64,000 nucleotides of DNA from Variovorax paradoxus (GCF_024734665.1 NZ_CP102931.1:5082001-5146000), one strand, 5' to 3'. Positions 46,472 through 54,777 are shown, counted from the first letter of the stretch. Numbers and translations are program-made. The notes: a model not told the origin generated them from the letters alone.

Positions 46472-46894
46472 TTACCGGCTCAGGGCGATGAGGCTCCACA
46501 CGATCGCCACGAGCTGGGCGAGGTTGATCAGGATTGCGGTGATGTGAGTCCTGCGAAATCCCGGGATCGCATCCATGTAGTTGGACTGGATCTGCTCCCC
46601 GAGCGCGTCCATCTTGGGAATGACCTTCTTGCGCAGCGCGATGGCAATCAACGCCAGCGCCGCAGCACCCACCGCAAGCCCCGGGCGACCCGCAAATGCA
46701 AAGCTGACGGCTGTTGCAGCCGCGGTAACGAATGCGGCGCGGTAGTAGATGTTGAAGAAGCCACGCACAAAGCGGGCGTCTAGCGGCGTGTCGTGCTTCA
46801 GCACCAGGAGCGGGATGGAACCCATGATGAAGTAAGCCGTCGTGACGAGAAGTGCCACCGTGAAGAACAGGGCGGCAAACATGGCAGCAGACAT
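46472..46894 (-). CDS. Small four-span membrane protein, unknown function
   Basis: A 140-residue inner-membrane protein that I do not recognise. The start is ATG 46894, where GGAGG lies 10 bases upstream; a longer reading frame to 47023 adds only Arg-rich sequence. Four hydrophobic spans are seen: AALFFTVALLVTTAYFIMG, the AAFVTAAATAVSFAFAG stretch, LAVGAAALALIAIAL and ITAILINLAQLVAIVWSLIA. The loop between the last two (PKMDALGEQIQSNY) is charged. It converges with the GMC gene with 8 bases between stops and is divergent from the GNAT gene. Confidence 0.75.
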   Translation of the reverse strand: MSAAMFAALFFTVALLVTTAYFIMGSIPLLVLKHDTPLDARFVRGFFNIYYRAAFVTAAATAVSFAFAGRPGLAVGAAALALIAIALRKKVIPKMDALGEQIQSNYMDAIPGFRRTHITAILINLAQLVAIVWSLIALSR

Positions 46895-47008
46895 CTTGGT
46901 TTTCCTCCACGCCATGGGGCTTGGGACGACCGGCACATTATGGGCATTGGCCCGCCGCCGTCCACTGGTGGCTGCCCTGCCCCCGGGCCATCGGCTATCG
47001 TCCTGTTC

Positions 47009-47593
47009 ATGTCGCTCGCGCAACCTTCACTCACCGGCCCCCGCCTTACGCTGCGCCCGCTGCTCGCTTCAGATGCGGCGGCGCTGGTCGAGGCCGCTTC
47101 CGACGGCGAACTCTGGAGCCTGCCGTTCACCGTCGTGCCTTCGGCCGAAACCGTCGACGCCTACATCGGCAACGCCCTCGCCGGCCGGGACGCCGGCACC
47201 GTGATGCCCTTTGCCACCGTACTGCGCGAGACCGGCAAGGTCATCGGCTCCACGCGTTTCTGGAAGATCGACCGCGTCAACCGCAAGCTGGAAATCGGCA
47301 GCACCTGGATCGCGGCCTCGTGGCAAAAGACCTTCGTCAACACCGAGGCCAAGCTGCTGATGCTGCGCTACGCTTTCGAAGAACTGCAATGCGTGCGCGT
47401 GCAGCTCACCACCGACGAGATCAATGCCAAGTCGCGCGCGGCCATCCTGCGGCTCGGCGCGAAGCAGGAAGGCGTCGTGCGCAACGAACGCATCATGCCC
47501 GACGGCCGCAAGCGCAATTCGGTGCGCTTCAGCATCATCGACGACGAGTGGCCGGCGGTTGAACAGCAACTGGAAGCGCGAATCCGTGCATGA
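47009..47593 (+). CDS. GNAT family N-acetyltransferase
   Basis: A 194-residue acetyltransferase of the RimJ/RimL-like group. It begins LTGPRLTLRPLLASDAAALV. The central strands are GTVMPFATVLRETGKVIGST and KLEIGSTWIAASWQKTFVN, and acetyl-CoA would bind around the NTEAKLLMLRYAFEELQCVR segment. It ends NAKSRAAILRLGAKQEGVVR, as this group does. The usual target is an N-terminal amine or a small molecule amine. The acceptor here is unknown. It may share a transcript with the DUF2277 gene 31 bases downstream. Confidence 0.9.
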   Translation: MSLAQPSLTGPRLTLRPLLASDAAALVEAASDGELWSLPFTVVPSAETVDAYIGNALAGRDAGTVMPFATVLRETGKVIGSTRFWKIDRVNRKLEIGSTWIAASWQKTFVNTEAKLLMLRYAFEELQCVRVQLTTDEINAKSRAAILRLGAKQEGVVRNERIMPDGRKRNSVRFSIIDDEWPAVEQQLEARIRA

Positions 47594-47624
47594 ATGTCGC
47601 GCATGAACCAAATGGAGAGTGCCC

Positions 47625-47903
47625 ATGTGCCGCAGCATCAAGACCCTCTACAACTTCGAGCCGCCCGCCACTGAGCAAGAGATCCGCGCCGCCGCGCTGC
47701 AGTTCGTGCGCAAGCTCAGCGGCTTCAGCGTGCCGTCCAGGGCGAACGAGGAAGCCTTCGAGCGAGCGGTCGATGAGGTGGCCGCCACCGCGGCGCGGCT
47801 GATCGACTCGCTGGTCACCACGGCCGAGCCGCGCGACCGTGCCATCGAGGCCGAGCGCGCCAAGGCCCGCGCCGCCGTGCGTTTCGGCAGCAGCCCCGCC
47901 TGA
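47625..47903 (+). CDS. DUF2277 family protein
   Basis: A 92-residue protein that matches the DUF2277 pattern, with the start MCRSIKTLYNFEPPATEQEI and then AALQFVRKLSGFSVPSRANE. I set the start at ATG 47625, since family members begin MCRxIKTLxN and GGAGAG lies just upstream; a GTG at 47619 is possible. The biochemical role is unknown; the single Cys near the N-terminus is conserved in the family as far as I recall. Confidence 0.88.
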   Translation: MCRSIKTLYNFEPPATEQEIRAAALQFVRKLSGFSVPSRANEEAFERAVDEVAATAARLIDSLVTTAEPRDRAIEAERAKARAAVRFGSSPA

Positions 47904-47976
47904 TAACCTGCCGCCAGCATCGCAGCATCGCCTTTGATATGGTGCTCTCCAGCACCACCATGCGAATTCCGAGCGT

Positions 47977-48378
47977 ATGAAAAAGACCTACACGGGCGGC
48001 TGCCATTGCGGCGCCGTTCGATTCGAAGCCGATATCGACCTGAGCCTGGGCACCCTGCGCTGCAACTGCTCGATCTGCACCAAGACCCGCTTCTGGCCCG
48101 CCATCGTCGCGACCGATGCCTTCCGGCTGATCGAAGGCGAATCCGAACTCAGCGACCAAATGCTCGACACCCGCAACAGCCACTACATCGTCTGCAGGCA
48201 TTGCAGCGTGCGCTCCTTCGGCGTGGGCCATTCCCCCGAGACCGGCGCGAGCGCCTATGGCGTGAACGTGACCTGCCTGGACGACGTGGACCTCGACGAC
48301 CTCGCCAACTCGCCGATAAGCTACGTGGACGGACACCGCGGCACCTGGCACATCGCGCGCACAGCCATCGGAATCTGA
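47977..48378 (+). CDS. GFA family protein (glutathione-dependent formaldehyde-activating fold)
   Basis: A 133-residue zinc-binding protein. The Zn ligands of the GFA/CENP-V fold are in place: GGCHCGAVRFEAD, LRCNCSICTKTRFW and IVCRHCSVRSFGV (Cys-x-Cys, Cys-x2-Cys and Cys-x2-Cys). The family is named for S-hydroxymethylglutathione formation, but many members have no proven activity. It lies 73 bases after the DUF2277 gene on the same strand. A role in aldehyde handling is possible. Confidence 0.9.
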   Translation: MKKTYTGGCHCGAVRFEADIDLSLGTLRCNCSICTKTRFWPAIVATDAFRLIEGESELSDQMLDTRNSHYIVCRHCSVRSFGVGHSPETGASAYGVNVTCLDDVDLDDLANSPISYVDGHRGTWHIARTAIGI

Positions 48379-48424
48379 CGAAGAGAATCGCTTCCCGCAC
48401 AAACCACCATCTGGAGATATGCAC

Positions 48425-49051
48425 ATGCCCATCGAACTCTGGCTCGCCTTCGTCGCGGCCTCCGCCGTCATGCTGATCATTCCGGGGCCGACCATCCTCA
48501 CTGTCATCAGCTATTCCATGTCGCACGGCCGCCGTGCCAACGTGCCGCTGGTGGCGGCCGTGGCGCTCGGCGACTCGACGGCGCTGGTGGTGTCGCTTCT
48601 GGGGCTGGGTGCGCTGCTGGCCACTTCGGCCTTCTGGTTCACGGTGGTCAAGTGCGTGGGCGGGCTGTACCTGCTGTACCTCGGCATCAAGCTGCTGCGC
48701 GCGGGCATCTCGTCCACCGAAGTCGCCGCGCCGGCCGCGCCCGCGTCGCGGCTGCGGCTGTTCGCCAACACCTACCTGGTGACGGCGCTGAACCCGAAGG
48801 GCATCGTGTTCTTCGTGGCCTTCCTGCCGCAGTTCATAAGCCCGGCGGCCGACGTAACACGCCAGCTCTGGGTGCTGGCCGTCACCTTCGTGGTGCTGGC
48901 CGCGACCAATGCCACGCTCTACGCGGTGTTCGCAGGATCAGCTCGCAAGCTGCTGTCGTCGCCGCGCGCGCAGCGGCGCTTCAACTTCGCGGGTGGCTCG
49001 TTGCTGAGCGCGGCGGGCATCTGGGCGCTGATGGCGCGCCGGCCGGTGTAG
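48425..49051 (+). CDS. LysE/RhtB family exporter
   Basis: A 208-residue, six-span inner-membrane exporter of amino acids or related metabolites. The N-terminus FVAASAVMLIIPGPTILTVI carries the family's Pro-Gly-Pro motif. GGLYLLYLGIKLLRAGISS and NTYLVTALNPKGIVFFVAFL are also typical. I chose ATG 48425, since the GGAG at 48413-48416 is 8 bases away, over ATG 48419 with only two bases of spacing. A strong hairpin terminator follows 20 bases after the stop. Confidence 0.92.
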   Translation: MPIELWLAFVAASAVMLIIPGPTILTVISYSMSHGRRANVPLVAAVALGDSTALVVSLLGLGALLATSAFWFTVVKCVGGLYLLYLGIKLLRAGISSTEVAAPAAPASRLRLFANTYLVTALNPKGIVFFVAFLPQFISPAADVTRQLWVLAVTFVVLAATNATLYAVFAGSARKLLSSPRAQRRFNFAGGSLLSAAGIWALMARRPV

Positions 49052-49070
49052 CCACCCCGCGCAGCCCGTG

Positions 49071-49107
49071 AAAAAGGCCGCGAAGCGCCATGCTTCGCGG
49101 CCTTTTT
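49071..49107. terminator. Strong bidirectional rho-independent terminator
   Basis: A perfect 16-bp stem: 49071-49086 begins AAAAAGGCCGCG and 49092-49107 ends CGCGGCCTTTTT, with a 5-base loop GCCAT. It has a T-run on the plus strand and, read backwards, also on the minus strand. It ends the LysE exporter transcript and the lipoprotein transcript that converge on it. Confidence 0.95.
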
Positions 49108-49119
49108 GTTTCTCGTCGA

Positions 49120-49329
49120 TCAGTTGCGGTACGGGTTGTTCGGATTGCGGTCGTAGCGATTGGGAACGCCGTCGTTGTCACGGTCCCTGTCATAGCGGTT
49201 CGGCACGCCGTCGCGATCGCGGTCGCCGTAGTGCTGGCCGCGCGGCGGTGGCGGACGGTCGTAGGGTGCGACCACACAGCCGGCCAGGATGGCCGATGCG
49301 GCCAGCAGGATCGCCAATGTCTTCGTCAT
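49120..49329 (-). CDS. Small lipoprotein with thrombospondin type 3-like repeats
   Basis: A 69-residue lipoprotein. Signal and lipobox are LAILLAASAILAGC with Cys18 lipidated. After a short Pro-rich stretch (APYDRPPPPRG) the rest is two to three copies of a DRDxDGVPNRYDR unit, rich in Asp and Asn, like the calcium-binding type 3 repeats of thrombospondins and OmpA-family linkers. AAGGAG lies 10 bases before the ATG. An in-frame extension back to 49584 is probably not translated. It is likely to sit on the outer membrane; its function is unknown. Confidence 0.82.
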   Translation of the reverse strand: MTKTLAILLAASAILAGCVVAPYDRPPPPRGQHYGDRDRDGVPNRYDRDRDNDGVPNRYDRNPNNPYRN

Positions 49330-49595
49330 GTGAGTTCTCCTTGGAGTGTTTGTGAAACCGGGGTTCGCCTCCTGCGAGCCGGTACTGCATTGAAGGCCAC
49401 GCCGGTACGCGTTGGGTTTCCGCATTGAAGCCCCCGCGTGAAGTTCGTTACCGGATGTGGAACCTGTAGAGAACTCTGAGCCGGAGTTCCAGCTCCGGCA
49501 AGGCGGCGGGCCGCCCGTCCGGGAGTAGGCGCGGTTCCCGTGGTGCATCGCCGAGAATGTCGTGGCCTCACGCCTTTCGGACACGAATCTTTTCG

Positions 49596-51851
49596 ATGCA
49601 GCTCGCGCCCCTCATTCCCGCCCGCAAGACCCTCGCCGCTGCCCTGCTGGCCGTGGCTTGCGCGCACCCTGCCTGGGCTCTCGTGAGCTTCGAGGAAGTG
49701 AAGCGCGATTTCCGCTCGTCCGACACCGCAGTGCTCGACCGCAACGGCGAGCTGCTGCAGCGCGTGCGCACCGACCCCACCGTGCGTCGCGGCCAGTGGA
49801 CCGCGCTGGCCGATGTGTCGCCCGCGCTGCGCACGGCCATGGTGCTGAGCGAGGACAAGCGCTTCTACGAGCACAGCGGCATCGACTGGCGCGCAGCTTC
49901 GGCCGCTGCCTGGGGCAACTTGTGGAACACGCGCACGCGCGGCGCCTCGACCATCACGATGCAGCTGTCGGGCCTGCTCGACGAAGACCTGCGCCGCAAC
50001 TCGGGCGGGCGCAGCTTCACGCAGAAGATCGGGCAGACGGTGGCGGCCGCGCAGCTGGAGCGCAACTGGCGCAAAGACCAGATCCTGGAGGCGTACCTCA
50101 ACACCGTGCCGTTCCGCGGCGAGATCGTGGGCATCGACGCGCTCTCGCGCACGCTGTTCGGCAAGGCTCCGAGCGGGCTCGATGCACGCGAGGCGGCCGT
50201 TGCGTCGGCGCTGGTGCGTGCACCGAATGCCAAGCCCGCCGTGGTGGCGCAGCGCGCCTGCGAGGTGCTGCGCGCAATGGAGCCGCAGCAGAAGACCGAC
50301 TGCGAGGCGCTCGACATGTTCACCAGCGCGGCGGTGCAGCGAAAGGCCTTCGAAGCGAACGAGGGGATTGCGCCACATGCAGCGCGACGTGTGCTGCGGG
50401 AACTGAGGGACGCGAATGCGGGAGCAGCCCCCACCCCGGCCCTCTCCCAGCGGCCGAAGGAGAAAGACAGGGAAGTCGGCGTGCGCACCACGCTGCGCGC
50501 ACCGCTGCAGCGCTTTGCGCTCGACTCCCTGCAGCGCCACCTGCGCGAACTGCGCGAGCGCCACGTGGAAGACGGCTCGCTCGTCGTGCTCGACAACGCA
50601 ACGGGCGAAGTGCTCGCCTGGGTCGGCTCCTCCGGTCCGCTGAGCCAGGCCGCCGAGGTCGATGGCGTTACCGCATTGCGGCAGCCCGGCTCCACGCTCA
50701 AGCCGCTGCTCTACGGCCAGGCGATTGCCGAGCGGCGCATCACCGCGGCCTCGCTGATCGAGGACTCCTCGGCGCAGATCAGCACCGCCAGCGGCCTCTA
50801 CATTCCGCAGAACTACGACCGCCGGTTCAAGGGCCCGGTGTCGGCGCGCACCGCGCTGGCCGCCTCGCTCAACGTGCCGGCGGTACGCACGCTGGTGATG
50901 GTGTCGCCCGAGTCCTTCGCGCGCGAGCTGCGCGCCGCCGGCCTGCCGCTGCGCGAGAGCGGCGACTACTACGGCTACAGCCTCGCGCTGGGCAGCGCCG
51001 AGGTGTCGCTGCTGTCGCTCACCAATGCCTATCGCATGCTGGCCAACGGCGGACGCTACGGCACGACGACCCTGACCGCGCGGCCACCTGTGCCTGCGGA
51101 CAAGACGAAGACAAGCGCCCCGCCGCTGCTCGACCCACGCGCCGCCTTCATCGTCGGCGACATCCTCTCCGACCCGAACGCGCGCACCCGCACCTTCGGC
51201 CTCGACAGCATCCTCTCCACCCGCTTCTGGACGGCCGTGAAGACCGGCACCAGCAAGGACATGCGCGACAACTGGGCCGTGGGCTGGTCGCAGCGCTACA
51301 CGGTGGGCGTGTGGGTCGGCAACGCCAGCGGCGAATCGATGTGGGACGTGAGCGGCACCAGCGGCGCCGCGCCGGTGTGGGCCGAGGTGATGCGCTTCCT
51401 GCACGCACGCGAGCCGAGCCGCGCGCCCGCGCCGCCGCCGGGTCTCGTCGAAGCGCGCGTGAGCTTCGGCCCCGGCGCCGACGGCAACCCGCTCGAAGCG
51501 GCGCGCAGCGAATGGTTCCTGCAAGGCACCGAGCAGCCGCTGTTCGCGCTCGACACCGGCATGGCGGCCGACACCGTCTCGGCGCGCATCACCGCGCCGA
51601 CCGACGGCACCATCATCGCGCTCGACCCCGACATCCCGCCCCTGCGCCAGCGCGTGCGCTTCGACTCGGAAGGCCGCGGCGTGCAGTGGCGCGTCGATGG
51701 CAAGCCGTTTGCGCGCGGCAACAGCGTGCAGTGGTTTCCCTGGCCGGGGCGCCACGTGATCGAGCTGGTGGACGCCAGCGGCAAGGTGGTCGACCAGCGC
51801 CGGCTCGAAGTGCGCGGCGCGGGCGTGGTGACGAAAAGCGCGCGCCGGTAA
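49596..51851 (+). CDS. pbpC: Penicillin-binding protein 1C (peptidoglycan glycosyltransferase/transpeptidase)
   Basis: A 751-residue periplasmic-facing enzyme. The N-terminus (LAAALLAVACAHPAWA) is a membrane anchor or signal. The glycosyltransferase-51 domain (about 40-250) has the catalytic Glu86 in LSEDKRFYEHSGIDW and GASTITMQLSGLLDEDL. The transpeptidase domain (about 300-620) has Ser366 in QPGSTLKPLLYG, SLN in ALAASLNVPAVRT and Lys549 in AVKTGTSKDMRDNWAVGWS. A C-terminal PBP1C-specific beta domain follows. The usual partner is alpha-2-macroglobulin, encoded at 13.5-19.5 kb here. A repeat-like segment sits between the two catalytic domains (see 50420-50475). ATG 49557 is an alternative start. 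Confidence 0.95.
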   Translation: MQLAPLIPARKTLAAALLAVACAHPAWALVSFEEVKRDFRSSDTAVLDRNGELLQRVRTDPTVRRGQWTALADVSPALRTAMVLSEDKRFYEHSGIDWRAASAAAWGNLWNTRTRGASTITMQLSGLLDEDLRRNSGGRSFTQKIGQTVAAAQLERNWRKDQILEAYLNTVPFRGEIVGIDALSRTLFGKAPSGLDAREAAVASALVRAPNAKPAVVAQRACEVLRAMEPQQKTDCEALDMFTSAAVQRKAFEANEGIAPHAARRVLRELRDANAGAAPTPALSQRPKEKDREVGVRTTLRAPLQRFALDSLQRHLRELRERHVEDGSLVVLDNATGEVLAWVGSSGPLSQAAEVDGVTALRQPGSTLKPLLYGQAIAERRITAASLIEDSSAQISTASGLYIPQNYDRRFKGPVSARTALAASLNVPAVRTLVMVSPESFARELRAAGLPLRESGDYYGYSLALGSAEVSLLSLTNAYRMLANGGRYGTTTLTARPPVPADKTKTSAPPLLDPRAAFIVGDILSDPNARTRTFGLDSILSTRFWTAVKTGTSKDMRDNWAVGWSQRYTVGVWVGNASGESMWDVSGTSGAAPVWAEVMRFLHAREPSRAPAPPPGLVEARVSFGPGADGNPLEAARSEWFLQGTEQPLFALDTGMAADTVSARITAPTDGTIIALDPDIPPLRQRVRFDSEGRGVQWRVDGKPFARGNSVQWFPWPGRHVIELVDASGKVVDQRRLEVRGAGVVTKSARR
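50420..50475 (+). repeat. Repeat-like GC-rich element inserted in frame in pbpC
   Basis: The segment reads CCCACCCCGGCCCTCTCCC followed by CGGCCGAAGGAGAAAGACAG. This is like the dispersed 'CCC-CACCCC-GGCCCTCTCCC ... GGAGAG' intergenic elements of Burkholderiales. Here it encodes residues about 275-293 (AGAAPTPALSQRPKEKDRE) in the linker between the glycosyltransferase and transpeptidase domains. Being in frame, it leaves both domains intact. Whether the same element occurs elsewhere in this genome cannot be seen from the window. Confidence 0.5.
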
Positions 51852-51877
51852 TTGGCCCGGTTGCCGTCCGGGCCAAT
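51851..51877. terminator. Perfect 10-bp hairpin at the pbpC stop codon (possible terminator)
   Basis: Arms ATTGGCCCGG (51851-51860) and CCGGGCCAAT (51868-51877) with a 7-base loop start on the last base of the pbpC stop codon. The stem is GC-rich but no U-run follows, so it may be a weak or rho-assisted terminator or a transcript-stabilising structure. Confidence 0.45.
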
Positions 51878-51890
51878 CACCGGATGTACA

Positions 51891-51921
51891 GTCCAGGCTT
51901 TGGACGGCAAAATTCGTCCAA
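51891..51921. promoter_or_regulatory. Candidate GntR operator with three GTCCA/TGGAC half-sites
   Basis: TTGGACG (51900-51906) and CGTCCAA (51915-51921) form a perfect inverted repeat with an 8-base spacer. A further GTCCA at 51891-51895 makes GTCCA-N5-TGGAC with the left arm. The cluster lies just upstream of the GntR start, as expected for an autoregulatory site. Binding is inference. Confidence 0.45.
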
Positions 51922-51945
51922 TCATTGAATGACCAGGCCCACCTG

Positions 51946-52626
51946 ATGCTCGCCCAAGCCCCTCGCACTTCCCTGGCGGACACCGCCGCAGACAGCATCC
52001 GCGCCGAAATCTCCGCCGGCCGCTGGGCCGTCGGCTCCCGCATTCCCATCGAGCCGCAGCTCGCACAACTGCTGGGCGTGAGCCGCGGCACGGTGCGCGA
52101 GGCGGTCAAGACGCTGGTGTCGCGCGGGCTGCTCGAAGTGCGGCAGGGCTCGGGCACCTACGTTCGCTCGGGTTTCGACCCGTCTTCCAGCCTGCAGAAG
52201 ATGCGCCTGGCCAGCCTGCGCGACCAGTTTGAAGTGCGCCGCGCGCTCGAAGTGGAGGCCGCGCGGCTTGCCGCCGTGCGTCACACGGCGCGCGACCTGC
52301 GCCGCCTGCACACCCTGCTCGACAAGCGCGGCGCGTTCGACGCCAGCGACAACGGCGCGGGCTTCATCGAACGCGACCTCGCCTTTCACCTCGCCATCGT
52401 CGACGTGTCGGGCAATCTCGCGCTGGCCGAAACCTGCCGTTTCATCACGGGCTATATCAAGGAGACCATCGCGAGCTCGCTGGGCAGCGGCAGCCTGCCC
52501 GAGCCCGACGAAGCCGCGCACCGCGCCATCGTCGAAGGCATTGCCAGCCGCGACCCCGACGTGGCCGCCGCGGCGGTGCGCACCTTCATGGCACCGATGA
52601 TCAACGCGCTGGCGCTGGGCACGTGA
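51946..52626 (+). CDS. FadR-type GntR family transcriptional regulator
   Basis: A 226-residue regulator (from ATG 51946; a TTG at 51925 would add seven residues). The winged helix is at about 8-75, with ADTAADSIRAEISAGRWAVG, then IPIEPQLAQLLGVSRGTVRE and RGLLEVRQGSGTYV. The all-helical FCD effector domain follows, with QFEVRRALEVEAARLAAV (the metal/ligand His/Arg region) and ERDLAFHLAIVDVSGNLALA, where Asp and His metal ligands are conserved. It overlaps the transporter gene by one base (TGATG), so it probably controls that transporter from the same transcript. Confidence 0.92.
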   Translation: MLAQAPRTSLADTAADSIRAEISAGRWAVGSRIPIEPQLAQLLGVSRGTVREAVKTLVSRGLLEVRQGSGTYVRSGFDPSSSLQKMRLASLRDQFEVRRALEVEAARLAAVRHTARDLRRLHTLLDKRGAFDASDNGAGFIERDLAFHLAIVDVSGNLALAETCRFITGYIKETIASSLGSGSLPEPDEAAHRAIVEGIASRDPDVAAAAVRTFMAPMINALALGT

Positions 52627-53933
52627 TGAATTCAGCCGCTCTAGCGTCGGGCAATGGCGCCACCGCGCGCCATGCAAGCAACGACCTGCTGATCGACGCC
52701 GAAGCCGACAGCCTGCCCATGCCGCGCCCCACACCCGCGCCCACCCTCGCCCGCCGAATCCTGCTCGGCGCGAGCGTGGTGCTGATCGCCTTCAACCTGC
52801 GCCCGGTGTTCGCCAGCCTCTCGGTGGTGCTGCCGGAAATCATCAAGGCCACCGGGCTCTCGTCCACCGCCGCGAGCCTGCTGACCACGTTGCCGATCGT
52901 CTGCCTCGGCGTGTTCGCGCCGCTCGCGCCCGGCCTGGGCCGGCGCTTCGGCACAGAGCGCACGCTGCTCGCGTGCATGGTGCTGATCCTGGTCGGCACG
53001 GTGCTGCGCGGCACCGGCAACATTCCGCTGCTGTTCCTGGCCTCGGCCATCGCGGGCAGCGGCATCGCGGTGTCGAACGTGCTGCTGTCGGGTCTTGTGA
53101 AGCGCGACTTCGCCGCGCAGGCGGCGCTGATGATGGGCCTGTACACCATGGCCGTGTGCGGCGGCGCGGCGAGTGCCGCCGGCCTCACGGTGCCCATCGA
53201 GCACGCGCTGGGCGGCGGCTGGACCATGGCGCTCGCAATGTGGGCGCTGCCGGCCGCGCTGGTCACACTCATCTGGGCGCCGCAGGCGCTGCCGCTGAAG
53301 CCGGTGGCGAGCGAATCGGGTTTCACCGTGCGCGGCCTGTGGCGCGACAGGCTGGCGTGGCAAGTCACCTTCTTCATGGGGCTGCAATCTGCCCTCGCCT
53401 ACATCGTGATGGGCTGGCTCGCGCCGATATTGCGCGAGCGCGGGCTAGGTAGCGAAACGGCCGGCTACGTGGTGTCGCTGTCGGTCATGACTCAGGTGGT
53501 CACCTGCCTCGTGGTGCCGGCGCTGGCGGTGAAGCTGCGCAACCAGCGCGGCTTGGCCGTGGTGCTGGCGATGCTCACGGTGGGCGCCATGCTGGCGATG
53601 CTGTTCGCGCCGCTCGGCGGGCCACTCGGGGTATGGGCCTGGGCCGTGCTGCTGGGCATCGCGCAGGGCGGCACCTTCGCGCTGGCGCTCACGATGATCG
53701 TGCTGCGCTCGCCCGACTCGCACGTGGCCGCGCACCTGTCGGGCATGGCGCAGGGCGTGGGCTACATGGTGGCGGCTTTCGGTCCGCTGGTGGCCGGGCT
53801 GCTGCACGGCTGGACGGGGAGCTTTCGCGCCTCGTCGTGGCTCTTCATCGGGTTGGGCATCGCGCTCGTCGTCGCGGGGCTGGGCGCCGGCCGCACGATG
53901 CACGTGGGCACGACGACCGTGCCCCGGCACTGA
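52626..53933 (+). CDS. MFS transporter, CynX/NimT family
   Basis: A 435-residue, twelve-span transporter of the CynX/NimT group, which moves cyanate, nitroimidazoles or related small compounds. After a polar N-terminal tail (about 1-40) it has RRILLGASVVLIAFNLRPVF with the family's FNLR-P motif. TTLPIVCLGVFAPLAPGLGR and, in the second half, QGVGYMVAAFGPLVAGLLHG follow. It is translationally coupled to the GntR regulator. The substrate is unknown. It converges with the secreted protein gene, with 14 bases between stops. Confidence 0.9.
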   Translation: MNSAALASGNGATARHASNDLLIDAEADSLPMPRPTPAPTLARRILLGASVVLIAFNLRPVFASLSVVLPEIIKATGLSSTAASLLTTLPIVCLGVFAPLAPGLGRRFGTERTLLACMVLILVGTVLRGTGNIPLLFLASAIAGSGIAVSNVLLSGLVKRDFAAQAALMMGLYTMAVCGGAASAAGLTVPIEHALGGGWTMALAMWALPAALVTLIWAPQALPLKPVASESGFTVRGLWRDRLAWQVTFFMGLQSALAYIVMGWLAPILRERGLGSETAGYVVSLSVMTQVVTCLVVPALAVKLRNQRGLAVVLAMLTVGAMLAMLFAPLGGPLGVWAWAVLLGIAQGGTFALALTMIVLRSPDSHVAAHLSGMAQGVGYMVAAFGPLVAGLLHGWTGSFRASSWLFIGLGIALVVAGLGAGRTMHVGTTTVPRH

Positions 53934-53947
53934 GCAGGTCTGCTTCC

Positions 53948-54712
53948 TTACTGCGGCCCGCCGCAGAAATCCGCGCGCTCGGTGGTCTTCGCGGTGAAGC
54001 GGATGCGCGTGGTGCTCGCGGAGCTTTTCGGCTCGTTCTGCGGCCACTCGCTCTGCAGCCAGGTGTATTGCCACTCGTACGGCGCGCCCGGCTTCGCGGC
54101 TTCGCCGTAGGCGATGCGCAGGCTGCCGTTGCTTTCGTCGTGGCAGTGCTTCGAAGTCTTGTATTCCTTCTCGCTGAAGCAGGCGCGGATCATCTTGAAG
54201 CACGAGAACGGAATGCCTTCTTGCACAGCCTTGCCGCCTTCGAGCGGCACGAAGTCGGCCGTGTCGAACGAGGCGCCGCCGCCGGAATACCCTTCGAACA
54301 CGGTCTGCAGCACGGCCACGGCCCACTTGCCCTCGGCCAGCGGGTAGAGCGCGGGCGCGAGCGACAGGTGCGTGTCGGGTCGGTCGGCGTCCTTCTTCAG
54401 GCCTTGCACATAGTCCGAGAAGTCATGGAGGCGATCGAGCTGCCAGCTCTTCGCATCGGCGCCTCGCTTGATGCGCGCCATGACCAACGGCTCGCCAGAG
54501 AGCACAACGTAGTCATTGGGCGAAGCGCCGCGCGGGCGGTACAGGCCGAGCTCCTGCACGTCGCAGGGCTGCGGCAGCAAGGCGCACAGGTGCGCTCGCC
54601 ATTGCGCATCGAGCGCCTCGGGCTTCTTCACGGCATCGAACACCTGCGCGGACGGCGCGGCGAGCACGGGGGCGGCGAACGGCAGGGCGAGCAACAGCAG
54701 CAGCTTTTTCAT
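53948..54712 (-). CDS. Hypothetical secreted protein
   Basis: A 254-residue protein that I do not recognise. The ATG at 54712 gives an immediate signal peptide ([17 protein letters not shown], cut before APSAQV); the frame upstream carries no such start. The mature part has several cysteines ([37 protein letters not shown]), so disulfides are likely in the periplasm. Strand-rich stretches such as [20 protein letters not shown] suggest a beta fold. It is divergent from the orphan ABC ATPase gene, with 65 bases between the starts. No function is proposed. Confidence 0.78.
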   Translation of the reverse strand: MKKLLLLLALPFAAPVLAAPSAQVFDAVKKPEALDAQWRAHLCALLPQPCDVQELGLYRPRGASPNDYVVLSGEPLVMARIKRGADAKSWQLDRLHDFSDYVQGLKKDADRPDTHLSLAPALYPLAEGKWAVAVLQTVFEGYSGGGASFDTADFVPLEGGKAVQEGIPFSCFKMIRACFSEKEYKTSKHCHDESNGSLRIAYGEAAKPGAPYEWQYTWLQSEWPQNEPKSSASTTRIRFTAKTTERADFCGGPQ

Positions 54713-54777
54713 GGAGCCGAATGGTAGCCACGGCCTGGGCGTTGCGCGAGGGTCGCTTGCTAAAGTCGGCTGCGACC

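Noticed and set aside
49480..49499. Hairpin GCCGGAG/CTCCGGC upstream of pbpC
   Set aside because: Seven base pairs with a six-base loop but no terminator tail and no match to other sites in the window.
49330..49584. N-terminal extension of the small repeat lipoprotein
   Set aside because: In frame but without signal features. The strong ribosome site and lipoprotein signal at 49329 mark the true start.
49326..52157. A 943-codon minus-strand open frame across pbpC and the GntR gene
   Set aside because: Shadow of two well-supported plus-strand genes. Composition is typical of antisense frames in high-GC DNA.
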